Positions 1-11,077 of a DNA stretch of 64,000 nucleotides are shown piece after piece. The position numbers and the translations under genes were made by a program. Each line of letters starts with the position of its first letter. Position 1 is the stretch's first letter. Origin of the DNA: Branchinecta lynchi (lineage: Eukaryota; Arthropoda; Branchiopoda; Anostraca; Branchinectidae); contig JAKZAP010000006.1 in assembly GCA_023053575.1 (NCBI GenBank), positions 16,067,280-16,131,279 of the forward strand, read 5' to 3'. The notes under the pieces are model-generated. The model was not told the origin of the DNA, searched no databases, and saw only the letters and a list, made by a program, of their open reading frames with translations.

Positions 1-588
1 CTTCTTACCCCTATATCGAACATCTAATCAACTTCTGATAAAACTTTTACTTTTAACAAACTTTCCGGTTTCGGCCGAATTCCGGGCGAACTTCTTGCTT
101 TTAAAAGACTTTCCAGATTTTGCCGGATTCCGGGCTAACTACTTGTCCGGCGAAAAAACAGTTTTCACCATCGTGTTCAGCATGTCTTCTTACCCCTATA
201 TCAAACGTCTAAGAAGCTTCATATAAAACTTTTACTTTTAACAAATTTTCCGGTTTTGGCCGGATTCCGAGCGTAGTACTTGTCCGATGACAAAATGGTT
301 TCCATCATCGTGTTCAGCATGTCTTCTTACTCCACAATCAACTATCTCATCATTTGTTTAAAAATATTTAATTTGCCCCTTAATGTAAACCCCCTCCCCC
401 ACCCCTAAATGTAGGGCTACAGAGCCCATCTACAAACTGACCTTACTCTTGACCCAAAGAGTCCTCACACCGAGTTATATCAAAATACCTTATTTCCTTC
501 GAGAGTTATAGCGCACACAGACGGACAGACGGACAACTTTTGCGATGTCATAGGTATCCCTCCACTTACGTTTTAGGATCCCAAAAAG
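1..588 (+). mobile_element. Family A copy 1, left end outside window
   Basis: This is the right-hand part of a family A element. It has about two and a half degenerate units of the roughly 137-bp repeat (core CCGGTTTTGGCCGGATTCCG, then ACTTGTCCG, then CAGCATGTCTTCTTACC). These are followed by the unique tail: a C-rich stretch near 385-410, TCAAAATACCTTATTTCC, CGAGAGTTATAG, a GACGGACAGACGGAC tract, and the terminal GGATCCCAAAAA. The first G of the usual terminal palindrome has changed (TTTTAGGATCCC). No protein is encoded. Confidence 0.75.
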
Positions 589-1504
589 AATGAAAATAAC
601 TATGAAAGGAAAGTCAAAAATAGGGGGCTTGGTGATGATACTTGCTGCTGAGATGGAAAATAGCGAAACAGTATGTCAGTTCTGCTTTAAGCTCTCCAAT
701 GATTATAAGCCTGCGACTATATCCTCACGTTCCACCCTATCTCCTGTAGTAACTGTTGGTAGTTTTCTAGCGATTGACATACTTACACCAAATTACATGA
801 ACTTTAGTCGAACAGGGAGTATAATTAATGAAACTACTAAAAATGAGTGCTGAATCATTTCCAAAACAACATTTTAATTAGATTTTGGGCACCAAAATAA
901 AATACAAAATTAGAAACAAACGGAGCGAAACATGGAACAAATTAAACATGACTAACAAGAACAGAAAGGCTGTAACGTATTTTTTCTTGAGTCCGAGAGT
1001 TTCAAAGATATTTTCGGCAGCTTTTATTGTAAACCCAGGGGTCTGGTTTTGGACAAAAAGGATTCTGGCCTAAGAGCTTTTTTCATACCTTTCTCAAAAT
1101 GTACAGTATGACATGGCAGAAGGCAAAAAAAAGAGAATAAAGGTAACTTTTTATCGTCGTAAAAGCTCTTCTGTATGACGGGGGTTCTAGCCCAAGAACA
1201 TTTTTCATCTCCCTCGCAAAATCTACAGTATAATCACCAACACTTCTAGAGCGTCCAGTCTGAGAAGGCTTGGTGGTTAAAACGAAGGTTACTGATTAGT
1301 CTGCCTTGCGTCTAAAAGCACTCAAGATAGGGATCGACTAAAAAGAGACAAGGCACGGCACAACACGACTAAAAGAGGCACGAAAACAGAAAGGGCCCTT
1401 GAAAGCTCTTAGGCCAGAATCCCTAGACAATGTTCTAACGTGCCTTCTTTTAGGCTCTGGAGTTACGAACTCTCACTTACTTATCTACTTCTACTACTTG
1501 CTAA
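589..1504. other. No recognisable gene
   Basis: The stretch is AT-rich and holds only short open frames (87 and 62 codons on the plus strand) with no motif I recognise. I see no convincing splice-flanked coding island. It is probably intergenic or intronic DNA. Confidence 0.5.
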
Positions 1505-1806
1505 CCCGATGAAAAATTTGTAGCCTGCGTAGTAGTATGGTAGTAGACGAAAACGTTGCATGTAATACTATGTAATAGCAAAAAATACTATCATTTAATG
1601 TGCCTCAGACTGGTCCAATCTTATGTAGTAATGTCCAGTAGCACCCTGCCTTGCCCTAGTAGCATCCAGTGCTGCATATAGTTGCATATAGCAGTATGCA
1701 GTAACACGGTAGCCTTGAAGTAGAAGCATGTAGTAGTATCGTTAGCACTGCATACAACTTTTTCGTACTACTTCATAGTCCTATTTTGAGATAGATTTTG
1801 CATCGT
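1505..1806 (+). mobile_element. Family D MITE, copy 1
   Basis: The element begins CCCGATGAAAAATTTGTAGCC-like and ends with a decayed match to TTTTTCATCGGG (here TTTTGCATCG), so the ends are imperfect inverted repeats. The interior is built from variants of GTAGTAGCATCCAGT and a GCATG/CATGC-rich segment with TTTTTCGTAC. Three further copies lie at 31.2, 47.8 and 61.4 kb. No coding capacity. The call as a MITE rests on size (190-300 bp), inverted ends and repetition within the window. Confidence 0.6.
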
Positions 1807-1889
1807 GCCTCCTGCGCCACGCCGTGCCTCTTTTTAGTTGATCCCTCAATAGAGAAGTTCTGACTCACCAAAATAAGGCTAGTAAATTC

Positions 1890-2055
1890 CAAATCTCCAA
1901 AATCAATCACGGGATTTCGCCGGTTATATCCTCAGGAACCATCTTCAGCGGAGTTTTGGTTAGATTATTTTCAAGACGGGAGCGCAAGGAAACTGCGGTT
2001 CCCGGCAATCCTTCTCAGGCGACAACTCGAACGCTGGGATCAGGGATGCTGCGTT
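1890..2055 (-). mobile_element. Possible Penelope-like 3' region with hammerhead-like box
   Basis: Read on the minus strand, a CTGAAGA box (1,942-1,948), a short GGTT...AACC stem and a GAAA box (1,915-1,918) follow each other, which is the order of a hammerhead ribozyme core. A second CCTGAGAAGG...GGAACCGC segment lies upstream. Penelope-like elements are known to carry such motifs in their terminal repeats. The stems are imperfect here, so this is a fossil at best. Confidence 0.35.
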
Positions 2056-2277
2056 CTTGCATACGGTTCTAAAGAACCGACACCTATACAGAGCTGAAAT
2101 GGAAGATTTCTAATAAAATAATGAAACCAATTAATTGTGCGGTAACGGCAATTAACAGATAAGAACAAGCGGTGATAGAGTTACGGCTGAAACGAGGTAG
2201 AAGACCGGACTACTGAGGTAAGACAAGAAACAAAAAACGGGATTTTTGTGTTTTTTGTAGTTCAACTATCCCTCTAA

Positions 2278-2325
2278 GATGTTATACGAGGGATAAAGAC
2301 CGATCTTTATCCCTCGCACAACATC
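2278..2325. repeat. Strong 22-bp stem hairpin
   Basis: An inverted repeat with arms of about 22 bp (left arm contains CGAGGGATAAAGA, right arm TCTTTATCCCTCG) separated by about 4 bp. It lies directly before family B copy I. It resembles in design the terminal hairpins of families B and C and may be the end of another element. Confidence 0.6.
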
Positions 2326-2330
2326 TAAGA

Positions 2331-4815
2331 AACAAAAGCTCGAAGCTCATATTGGTCTTGCAAGGCTTGGTAAATGGATGAAAGTAGGAATTTGGCAATT
2401 CTTGGGTTTGTTGTGATCATTTGTAAGCAAAACCCCTGAGATAAGAATAACGATGAAACCTTGGAAATCACGAGAATGTATCGTTCGGTTAAAAGTATTT
2501 TTGTTTGCACTTGACTGTGATGATCCGCACTAAGGGTTCTAGGAATTCATCTGTAACTCTTAATGCAAAAATGATCCTGGGCCCTTTACGACCATGAATA
2601 TATATAGTCTGGTTTTTCACTCTTCGGTTAAGATGCGCACTTTAAGGTTGCTAAAAAGTCATTTCTAAGCAAAACCTTTGAGGCAAAAATAATCTCATGG
2701 GATAAGGCTCATGGGATGGGGATCATGAAAATGTAGAGTTTGCTTAAAAGTATTTTCTGTACTTAGCGGTGAAGAGAGTACTTTAAGGGATGGTCGGATT
2801 CGGAAAGTGACACTTTCTAAGCCAATCTCGTCAAGTCTCTGATGTCCAAGCCAAGTTTCGTCGTCCTAGCATATCTGGAAGTACCTTAAATCGCGATTAA
2901 CGGAATTCCGGACTACCCTCCAACTCGCCACAGAGTGCCCGAATCCGGTCCCGTTCTGTTACTGATGTGTCTAGGGCTTACGTTTATTCGAGGTAAGAAT
3001 GGTCATTGGTCTTTAGAATTCACGAGAATGTATTGTTCGTAAAGACTATTTTATTTGTGCATTTGGCCGTGATGATGCGCACTTTAAGGGATATTCATTT
3101 GTAATGAACACTACTGGAGCACAAATGATGATAAGCTCATTGGAATCATGAAAATGTATATTTTGCTCAAAATGTTGTTCGTATTTAAGAAATTCAGTTG
3201 TAAGCTAATCCCTTAAGGATGATCATGGGCCCTTTGGGATCATAAATGTATGTCGTTTGGTTAAAGTATTTTTTGACTTTTCGGTTAAGAAACGCACTTT
3301 AAGGGTACTAAAAAGTAGTTTTGGAGCAACACATTTGAGTTAAAATGTATACCTGGCAATATTACTTTAAGGTTAGGATTAGTACTTTAAGGTTAGGATT
3401 AGTACTTTAAGGTTGAGATTAGTACTTTAAGGGATGGTCGGATCTGAGAAGTGACAAATTCTAAGTCAATCTTGTCAAGTTTCTAATGTTCAAGCCAAGT
3501 TCCATCGCCCTAGCTCATCTGGAAGTACCTTAATTCGCGATCACCAGAGTTCCGGATCCCCCTCCCCCACCGCAGTGCCCAAACCCGGTCCGATTTTGTC
3601 ACTGATGTATCTAGTTCTTGTCTATATTCTTCCCACCAAGTTTCATCCCAATCGAGTGTCACAAGATTTCCGGTCCCCCCCGAAATTCATCGGATCCGTC
3701 CCGGACTTAAAAACGGGACATCCGATACACGAGGTCTTCCAAATATCAAGTTTCGTTAAGATTCGACTACTAGTTTAAAAGTTATACATACCTGAAGATT
3801 CCAGATTCCCCTCCCCCACGGTGGTTGGGTCGGAGAACTGACTATTTCTAAGCCAACCATGTCAAGTCTATAATGTTCAAGCCCAGTTTCATCGTTCTAG
3901 CACATCTGGAAATACCTTAACTCGCGATAGCCAGAATTCAGGGCCCCCCCCTCTAACTCCCCCACAGTGCCCAAATCTGATCCGAAAATATCACTGAAGT
4001 ATCTAGTTCATGTGCTTTCCGTCCTACGAAGTTTCATCCCAATCGCTCCACTCTAAGCGTGTCACAAGATTTCCGGTTACCCCTTCCGACTCCCCCCCCC
4101 CTCCCATTACATTCACCGGACACGGTCTTGACTTTAAATGGGCCATCCGAGACAAGTGTTCTTTCCAAATACCAAGTTTCGTTAAGATCCGATCACCCGT
4201 TCCAATTATATACATTCCTCCAGATTCCCCCTCCCTCCACTCCCCTCACGGTGGGTGGATCGGGAAGTTGACTATTAGCAGGTTTATCTGGTCGAATCAC
4301 TGGCTTGCCTGCCAAGTTTCATTGTCCTAGCCCACTTAACACCGGAATTGCCCAACCCCCCTCCAACTCCCCCCACAATGCACGTATCTAGTCCGGTTCT
4401 GTCAATGATGTACCTAGGGCTTGTTCTTCCCACCAAGTTTCATCCTGATTGCTCCACTTTAAGTGTGTTGCATGATTTCCGGTTCGCTCCTCCGACCCCC
4501 CCCCTCCATATTCATCAGATTCGGTCTGGACTTGAAACGGGACATCTGAGACATGGCCTCTTTCCAAATATCAAGCTTCATTAAGATCCGATCATCCGTT
4601 CGAAAGTTATGCATGTCACCAAATTTCGGATTCCGGTCCTCTCCCTCCCACAAAGATGGTCGGATCGGGCAAGTGACTACATCCAAGTTAGTTTGGTCGG
4701 GTTCCTAATACGCCTGCCAAGTTTCATCGTCCTAGCACATCTGGAAGTATCCTAACTCGCAAACACCGGACTGACCGACCGACCGACGGAAAAGTGATCG
4801 GTAATAAACACGATG
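2331..4815 (+). mobile_element. Family B copy I (diverged)
   Basis: The left end (AACAAAAGCTCGAAGCTCATA) matches the family B start AACAAGAGCTACGAGCTCATA. The body repeats modules of the type CCAAGTTTCATCGTCCTAGC, ACATCTGGAAGTACC, CCCCCTCC and CACAGTGCCC, alternating with TTAAGATCCGATCACCCGTTC. The right end has GACCGACCGACCGACGG then AAAAGTGATCGG, but the terminal hairpin is lost. Open frames of up to 106 codons inside are proline-rich by-products of the poly-C tracts. A short tandem array lies at 3,363-3,431. Confidence 0.65.
3363..3431 (+). repeat. Short 20-bp tandem repeat
   Basis: About three and a half head-to-tail copies of a 20-bp unit AGTACTTTAAGGTTAGGATT with one or two substitutions. 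It lies inside the left half of family B copy I and has probably grown from the ACTTTAAGG motif that recurs singly between 2.6 and 3.3 kb. Confidence 0.8.
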
Positions 4816-4899
4816 AAGAACTCTTAAACGAACGCACAAAGTACGGCACAAACGAGTTAACAAGTCTGTCAGTTGCAACAACTGGATAATTTGTTAATT

Positions 4900-4925
4900 G
4901 TGTTGCGAGAGCAACACTTTGGTTT

Positions 4926-4956
<31 letters not shown>

Positions 4957-7900
4957 CCTATGACTCCTATTTCATTTTATTCCTGGTAACTGAGAAGGGT
5001 CTAACCTGTGCGGTTTTTACGGAAAGTGTGGACCTTAGGCCGGATTGATGAATATGACATTACATTTTGGAAAGCTCCGTAGAACTCTTGCCTGGGGCCA
5101 ATAAGGATGGTTTTTGCTTGTCCTCGAGCCAGAGCCTACGGTTTGCGAAGTGAAGTGGAGTTGTATAGCCTATGTCAGAGAGGACTATCTGAAGTTGTGT
5201 AGCGAACCTTTCGTTTCATCAAAAGATGTTTCTGCTTTCGAGTGGAAAGCTCCGTTCTAGCACGCAAGCAGACAGGCACCAGTTTCAAATTGAAGACGGA
5301 CTAAAATCTATAAGTGTTAAATATATGCGGCAGTTACCCGGCCCCACAGCCAACATATCTTCTTTGAGTGATAAATAGAAAAATCTACAGAGACAAAAAA
5401 GTAGCTTTTTCCCACGGGTCCGAAAGTGCTGCCATCTATTGTTTCTGTCCATGTCTGCGACGATTTCAGCTGAGTTTATCATTATTTTTTTTTGCACTTT
5501 GGTTTGTGGTAGAGTAACGGTATCAGATGTGCCTCTTAAACTTTAAAAGTTCTCTCATTGCTAAAGAAACTAGAGCTTGTCCTTTGCTCCTTTCTAAGTC
5601 GTGACTTAAGAAAGTTGGCCTACGGCAAAAAAGTCAACTTTTGAACTAAGACAGGTAGAATTTTTTTTTCGACGGCAATCAATAGCCATTGATGAGCTGA
5701 TCAAAGTATATGTCATCCATTTTTTGGTACAAAAATTCCTTCATGAGATACACCAGTTTGAAAATAATTTTTTTTTCGACGGCAATCGATAGCCATTGAT
5801 GAGCTGATCAAAGTATATGTCATCCATTTTTTGGTACAAAAATTCCTTCATGAGATACACCAGTTTGAAAATTTCAAAGGGGTTGACAACTTCATAGTAA
5901 GGTACATTGAAACCAAAAATAGGCGATACCACTTATGATACATATAGGGGACTTTTAAGCAACAGTAGACTGTTAGCCCATAATCATATTCGGTAATGCG
6001 GGGTTTGCAGCTTTTGCTAGTTGGTATACCTGTTATTTGTTTCCGGTGTATTCGATGGTAAGAACAATTTGGTTCCCAATGGTAAGATATGCAAGGGACT
6101 TGTAAGTAATAATCGGCTGTTATGCTACAATCATCTTCTGCGATGATGGGTTTGCAGCTTTTGCTAGCTGGTGTACCCATTATTTGTTTCCAGTTAACTT
6201 AATGTATATCACGGGAGAGGGACTTGTAAGTAGGAATCGGTTCACGAGGGGCTAGGAATTTTTACAAATGGGTGCACATTGTATTCGATTTCTATAAATC
6301 TGACGGTAAGAAAGTTTGTGTCGATGGTCTATCAATGTAACCGAGGATTAACTGTTTACACAACGGATACAAACGAAAATGTAAAGCAATGAGGTAGTTT
6401 CATAATGATTAATAGTGTCATCTATGGTATTTTAATCCTGAAAAGTTACGGATAGCTTTCTATTACCAACTAGATTATATAAGATATTGTTCCAAGTTTT
6501 CATCCGTCACGATGTCTACGATTGAAAAGGATAAAGTACAACTGACTGCAAAGTTAATTTAGTCCCTTCTTCCTATATTATTTTGTTGTTGTTTTTACAA
6601 CGCTGAAGAATACCTTTTGATCATATGATTAATTTTTTTAGAACATCCCGTTTAAAAAGCTTATGCTATAATCATCGTCAGCGATGAGGGGCTTGCAACT
6701 TTTGATAGCTGGTATATCCATTATTTGTTTCCGGTGAATTTGATGTCAATCGAGGGAGACGGACTTGTAAGTAAGAATCGGTTCACGAGGGGCTAGAAAT
6801 TTTTGAAAATTGGTGCACATTGTATTAGATTTCTGTAAATATGACAGTAAGAAAGTTTGTATCGATGGTCTATCGCTATAACCTAGGATTAACTGTTTAC
6901 GCAACGGGTACAAACGATACGGTAATGTAAAACAATAAGGTAATTTTGTAATAATTAATAGTGTCATCTATGGTATTTTAATCCTGAAAAGTTACGGATA
7001 GCCGCTGATGAGCTGATCAAAGTATATGACATCAATTTTTTGGTAAAAAAAATCCTTTATGAGATACACCAGTTTGAAAGTTTCAAGGGGTTGACAACTT
7101 CAGTAGTAAGGTACACACTGAAACCAAAAATAGGCGATACCAGTTGTGAGACATTTAGGGGACTTGTACGCGACAGGCGACTGTTAGCTCATAATCATCT
7201 TCGGCAATGAGGGGTTTGCAGCTCTCGCTAGTTGGCGTACCTGTCATTTGATGAACAATTTGGTTCCCAAATGTAAAACATGCAAGGGACTTGTAAGTAA
7301 TAATCGGCTGTTATGCTACACAAATCTTCAGCGATGAGGGGCTTGCAACTTTTGCTAGTCGGTGTACCCATTATTTTTATCCGGTGAACTTGATGTCTAT
7401 CACGGGAAAGGGACTTGTCAGTAGAATCGGTGCACGAGGGGCTAGAAATTTGTGCAAATTGTTGCACATTGTATTTGATTTATATAAATCTGACGGTAAG
7501 AAAGTTTGTATCGTTGGTCTATCGCTGTAACCTAGGATTTACTGTTAACGCAACGGGTACAAACGATACTGTAATGTAAAACAAGGTAGTTTCGTAATAA
7601 TTAATAGTGTCATCTATGGTATTTTAATCCTAAAAAGTTACGGATAGCTTTATAATACCAACTAGATTATAGAGGATATTATTCCAAGTTTTCATCCTTC
7701 ACGATGTCTACGATTGAAAAGGATAAAGTTCAACTGACTGCAAAGTCAATTTAGTCCCTTTTTCCGATATGCTTTTGTTGTGGTTAGGGCAATCGATAGC
7801 CCTTGAAGAGCTGATCAAAATATATGCCATCCATTTTTTTGAACAAAAATCCTTCATGAGATAAACCAGTTTGAAAGTTTCAAGCGGTTGACAACTTCAG

Positions 7901-8724
7901 GAGTAAGGTACACACTGAAACCAAAAATAGGCGATACCAGTTGTGAGACATGTAAGGGACTTGTAAGCAACAGTCGACTGTAAGCAACAGTCGACTGTTA
8001 GCTCATAATCATCTTCGGCAACGAGGAGTTTGCAGCTTTTGCTAGTTGGTATACCTGTTATTTGTCTCAGGTGTATTCGATGGTAAGAACAATTTTGCAT
8101 GGGTAATGCGGTAATGCGGGGTTTGCAGCTTTTGCTAGTTGGTATACCTGTTATTTGTTTCCGGTGTATTCGATGGTAAGAACAATTTGGTTCCCAATGG
8201 TAAGATATGCATGGGACTTGTAAGTAATAATCGGCTTTTGTGCTATAATCATCTTCAGCGATGAGGGGTTTGCAACTTTTGATAGCTGGTGTATCCATTA
8301 TTTGTTTCCGGTGAATTTGATGTCAATCACGGGAGACAGACTTGTAAGTAAGATCGGTTCACGAGGGGCTAGAAATTTTTGAAAATTGGTGCACATTGTA
8401 TTCGATTTCTGTATATATGACAGTAAGAAAGTTTGTATCGATGGTCTATCGCTATAACCTAGGATTAACTGTTTACGCAACGGGTACAAACGATACGGTA
8501 ATGTAAAACAATAAGGTAGTTTTGTAATAATTAATAGTGTCATCTATGGTATTTTAATCCTGAAACGTTACGGATAGCCTTCTTCCGATATTGTTTTGTT
8601 GTTGGCTTTTGATTATGTGATTATTCTTTTTAGAACATACCGTTTTAAAAGCTTCGATAAGTTGACAATTTCAGCATTTAACCGACAGCGAAGAAACAAA
8701 ACCAAAATGTTGCTCTCGCAACAC
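4900..8724. mobile_element. Family C composite element with hairpin inverted ends
   Basis: The left boundary is GTGTTGCGAGAGCAACAC (4,900-4,917) followed by TTTGGTTTTGTCC. The right boundary (about 8,696-8,724) is its reverse complement, so the element has inverted terminal repeats that are themselves palindromic. A poly-T run follows the left end. Inside are three related blocks (about 5.69-6.55, 6.66-7.78 and 7.79-8.60 kb). Each contains 147-bp-spaced copies of a GGTTTGCAGCTTTTGCTAG motif, a GAGCTGATCAAAGTATATG motif and a TCTACGATTGAAAAGGATAA motif. The last recurs 1,195 bp apart (about 6,507 and 7,702), which gives the block period. No recognised protein. Confidence 0.6.
5690..8600 (-). 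repeat. 147-bp sub-repeats and about 1.2-kb higher-order blocks
   Basis: The repeat core of family C. On the minus strand the 147-bp unit is a multiple of three, so several copies stay open and translate to repeating peptides such as SKSCKPLIAEDDY followed by LQVPC and HWEPNCSYHRI. The longest runs are at 5,848-6,180 and 7,897-8,298. I do not recognise the peptide. Stops and indels interrupt most copies, so I infer the frame is a by-product of repeat length rather than a gene. Confidence 0.55.
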
Positions 8725-8832
8725 TTTAGCCGGCGAAGCCGGACAAAGGTTCCCGCAACACTTCACGTTGCCCGGGCAACGTAGGTCTAGTTTAGCTTTG
8801 TTTGAGTGGGTTTGAGTAGGCGTGCTGGGCCT
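8725..8832. other. Cluster of short palindromes
   Basis: Immediately right of family C are CCGGCGAAGCCGG and the perfect palindrome ACGTTGCCCGGGCAACGT (about 8,764-8,781). These GTTGC/GCAAC hairpins resemble the family C end and may be remnants of nested element ends. Confidence 0.5.
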
Positions 8833-9730
8833 GTTTTTATGGCACTTGCCTTCCGGCCAAGTGCCATATACCGATTACTTTTCCGTCGGTCTGTCCGGTG
8901 CTTGCGAGTTAGCGTACTTCCAGATGTTCTAGGACGATGAAACTTGGCAGGCATATTAGCGACCCGACCAAACTAACTTGGAAATAGTCACTTGCTCGAT
9001 CCGACCATCGTGGGGGGAGGGAGGGGAGCCGGAATTTAGTGACATGCATAACTTTCGAACGGGTGATCGGATCTTAATGAAACTTGATATTTGGAAAGAA
9101 GTCATTTCTCAGACGTCCCATTTCAAGTGCGGACCGAATCCGATAAATGTGGGGGGGGGGAGTAGAAGGGGGGAACCGGAAATCATGCGACACGCCTAGA
9201 GTGGAGCGATCGGGCTGAAACTTGGTGGGAGGAACAACCACAAGCCCTAGGTAGATCGTTGATAGAACCGGACCAGATTCGTGCACTGGGGGGGGGGGGG
9301 GTGTTCCGGTGATACAGAATTGAGTTACTTCCAGCTGGGTTAGGACAATGAAACTTGGCAGGCAAGTCAGGGATCCGACCAGATTAACCTGAAAATACTT
9401 AACTTCCAGATCCGGCCACCGTGGGGGAGTGGAGGGAGGGGGAATCCGGAATCTTTAGGAATGTATAACATCGGAACGGGTGATGGGATCGTAACGAAAC
9501 ATGATATTTGGAAAGACCTCGTGTCTCGGATGACCCATTTAAAGTTCGGATCGGATCCGATAAATATGGGGGGGGGGAGGGGGCGGGAATTTTGTGACAG
9601 GCTTAGAGTGGAGCGATTGGGATGAAACTTGGTGGGAAGGACAAGCACAAGAACTAGATACGTCAGTGACTGAACAGGGTCGGATTTGGACACTGTGGAG
9701 GGAGTTAGAGGGGAACGACTCCGGAAAAAT
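8833..9730 (-). mobile_element. Family B copy II (left part missing)
   Basis: Reading the minus strand, the right-terminal hairpin is intact in form (ATGGCACTTG...CAAGTGCCAT at 8,838-8,866), preceded by a CCGACGG tract and modules AAGTTTCATCGTCCTAG, CTGGAAGTA and the poly-C-plus-CACAG units. Poly-G runs at about 9,150, 9,291 and 9,570 on the plus strand correspond to the family's poly-C blocks. The characteristic left end was not found, so the copy is truncated. Confidence 0.65.
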
Positions 9731-10881
9731 TTGAGACATTTTGCTGGAATTTGATACACGACAGTGCCTAAATTAGAACCGGCTTTCCGAGAAAAAGACC
9801 GATCATCCAGAGAAAAGAACTTGAAACAGAACGGACCTGTTCTGAATATACAGTAAAAAAAAAAACAAAAAAAAAACTTAAATCAAATGACATGTTGCAA
9901 TTATCAGGCCCGTCATTACATCCTCATTGCTCATGAAATCCATTTTTTTTTCACCTCGCCCAGAAGGAAAATTCTAACTATCAAATTATTTATGTTAAAA
10001 TAGCCTGCCTGTTTATACCAATCAGCAACCTCGAGACATGCGACTGAGAAAAAAATTCTTTAAGTCCCCCGAACCACCCATGTCCAATCTTAGTTCAATT
10101 CACCTTCTTGGTGAACTAGCCTTACTGAAACATTCCGGGCGTACTGCCAGTCCCCTATCTAGCTTTCCTGGGTGGGCGCCCTGTTTAGCTAAATTATTAT
10201 AGTCGGGCGCTCTTCGAGAGCCAAGCTTAGCTCATTTATTTTGACTGCGACCACGCAGTTTAGCTTATTTATTTTGATTGCATGGGGGCTCTGCGAGCGT
10301 CCACTTAAGCTTTTTTCTTTCGAGGGGGGGGGGGGGGGGTACCCCCCCCCCCCACACACCCAAAGCGACGCCCCTGCACTTAGTGCCAGGTTTGGACAAA
10401 AAATCGGATTTGTAAGCACTGAGAAGAGGTCAAGTGAAGCAATGGTCACAGACAAAAGGACTGATCTATGATTTCATCCCTGATCCTTACTTTTATTTTG
10501 AATCCCAGAAAGACGCTCTGATCGTAAATGTTTCCAAAAATTCGCCTGCGGCGCCTTTTGTAATATTTTGTGGAAGAGCGCGTCATTTAGCTGGGGGTTT
10601 AAGCCGGTATAGGCTTGGGATTTCAGAAACATTAAAAGCTAGAATCTGAATGGAACTAGTTAAATTCGGCAAGAAAAGCTAAATTAAAAAAATTTCACAT
10701 GCGGCGCTCACTTTATGTAGTCGTAGGTATAACTGGGTAGCCTTGTACTTAATCTTTTCCGTTTAAGAATTTAAATCTCGAATTCTCATTTTCTAGGATC
10801 CGGTAGAATTTTTTGAAGATTCGGTACAAATTTTGGCTTGCACCCCCTCAACGAAAATGCACCTGCGACGCCCCTGGTTAA
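9731..10881. other. No gene; poly-G/poly-C block
   Basis: The stretch has A-rich runs at 9,855-9,880 and a G-run directly followed by a C-run at about 10,325-10,353, able to fold as a GC hairpin. The motif GCTCTGCGAGCGTCCA before it recurs near 52,030 (GCTCTGCGAGCGCCCA), so a short dispersed repeat is present. No coding island recognised. Confidence 0.5.
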
Positions 10882-11077
10882 AGGTCCATTTACACACTGC
10901 GTAAAATCCGAGCGTATTTTACGCACGTTTTGAGCTTGAAAACATTTCTAGCAATACGGACGTATTTGAGAAATCGGTCTGTTTTGTATCTAAATACGTC
11001 CGTATTACTAGAAATCTTTTCAAGCTCAAAACGTGCGTAAAATACGCTCGCACTTTACGTAGTGTGTAAACCCACCA
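10882..11077. mobile_element. Fold-back MITE, about 80-bp inverted arms
   Basis: The left arm (10,882-10,962) and right arm (about 11,000-11,077) are near-perfect reverse complements, sharing TTTACACACT, GAGCGTATTTTACGCACG, TTTTGAGCTTGAAAA and AATACGGACGTATTT. About 37 bp separates them. The compact symmetrical form and lack of coding are typical of MITEs. The outermost bases are GGTCCATTTACACAC and its inverted counterpart. No clear target duplication is visible. Confidence 0.75.

Noticed and set aside
10325..10353. G-run followed by C-run as a terminator hairpin
   Set aside because: Rho-independent terminators are not expected in a eukaryotic intron or intergenic region; homopolymer runs are common in this genome.
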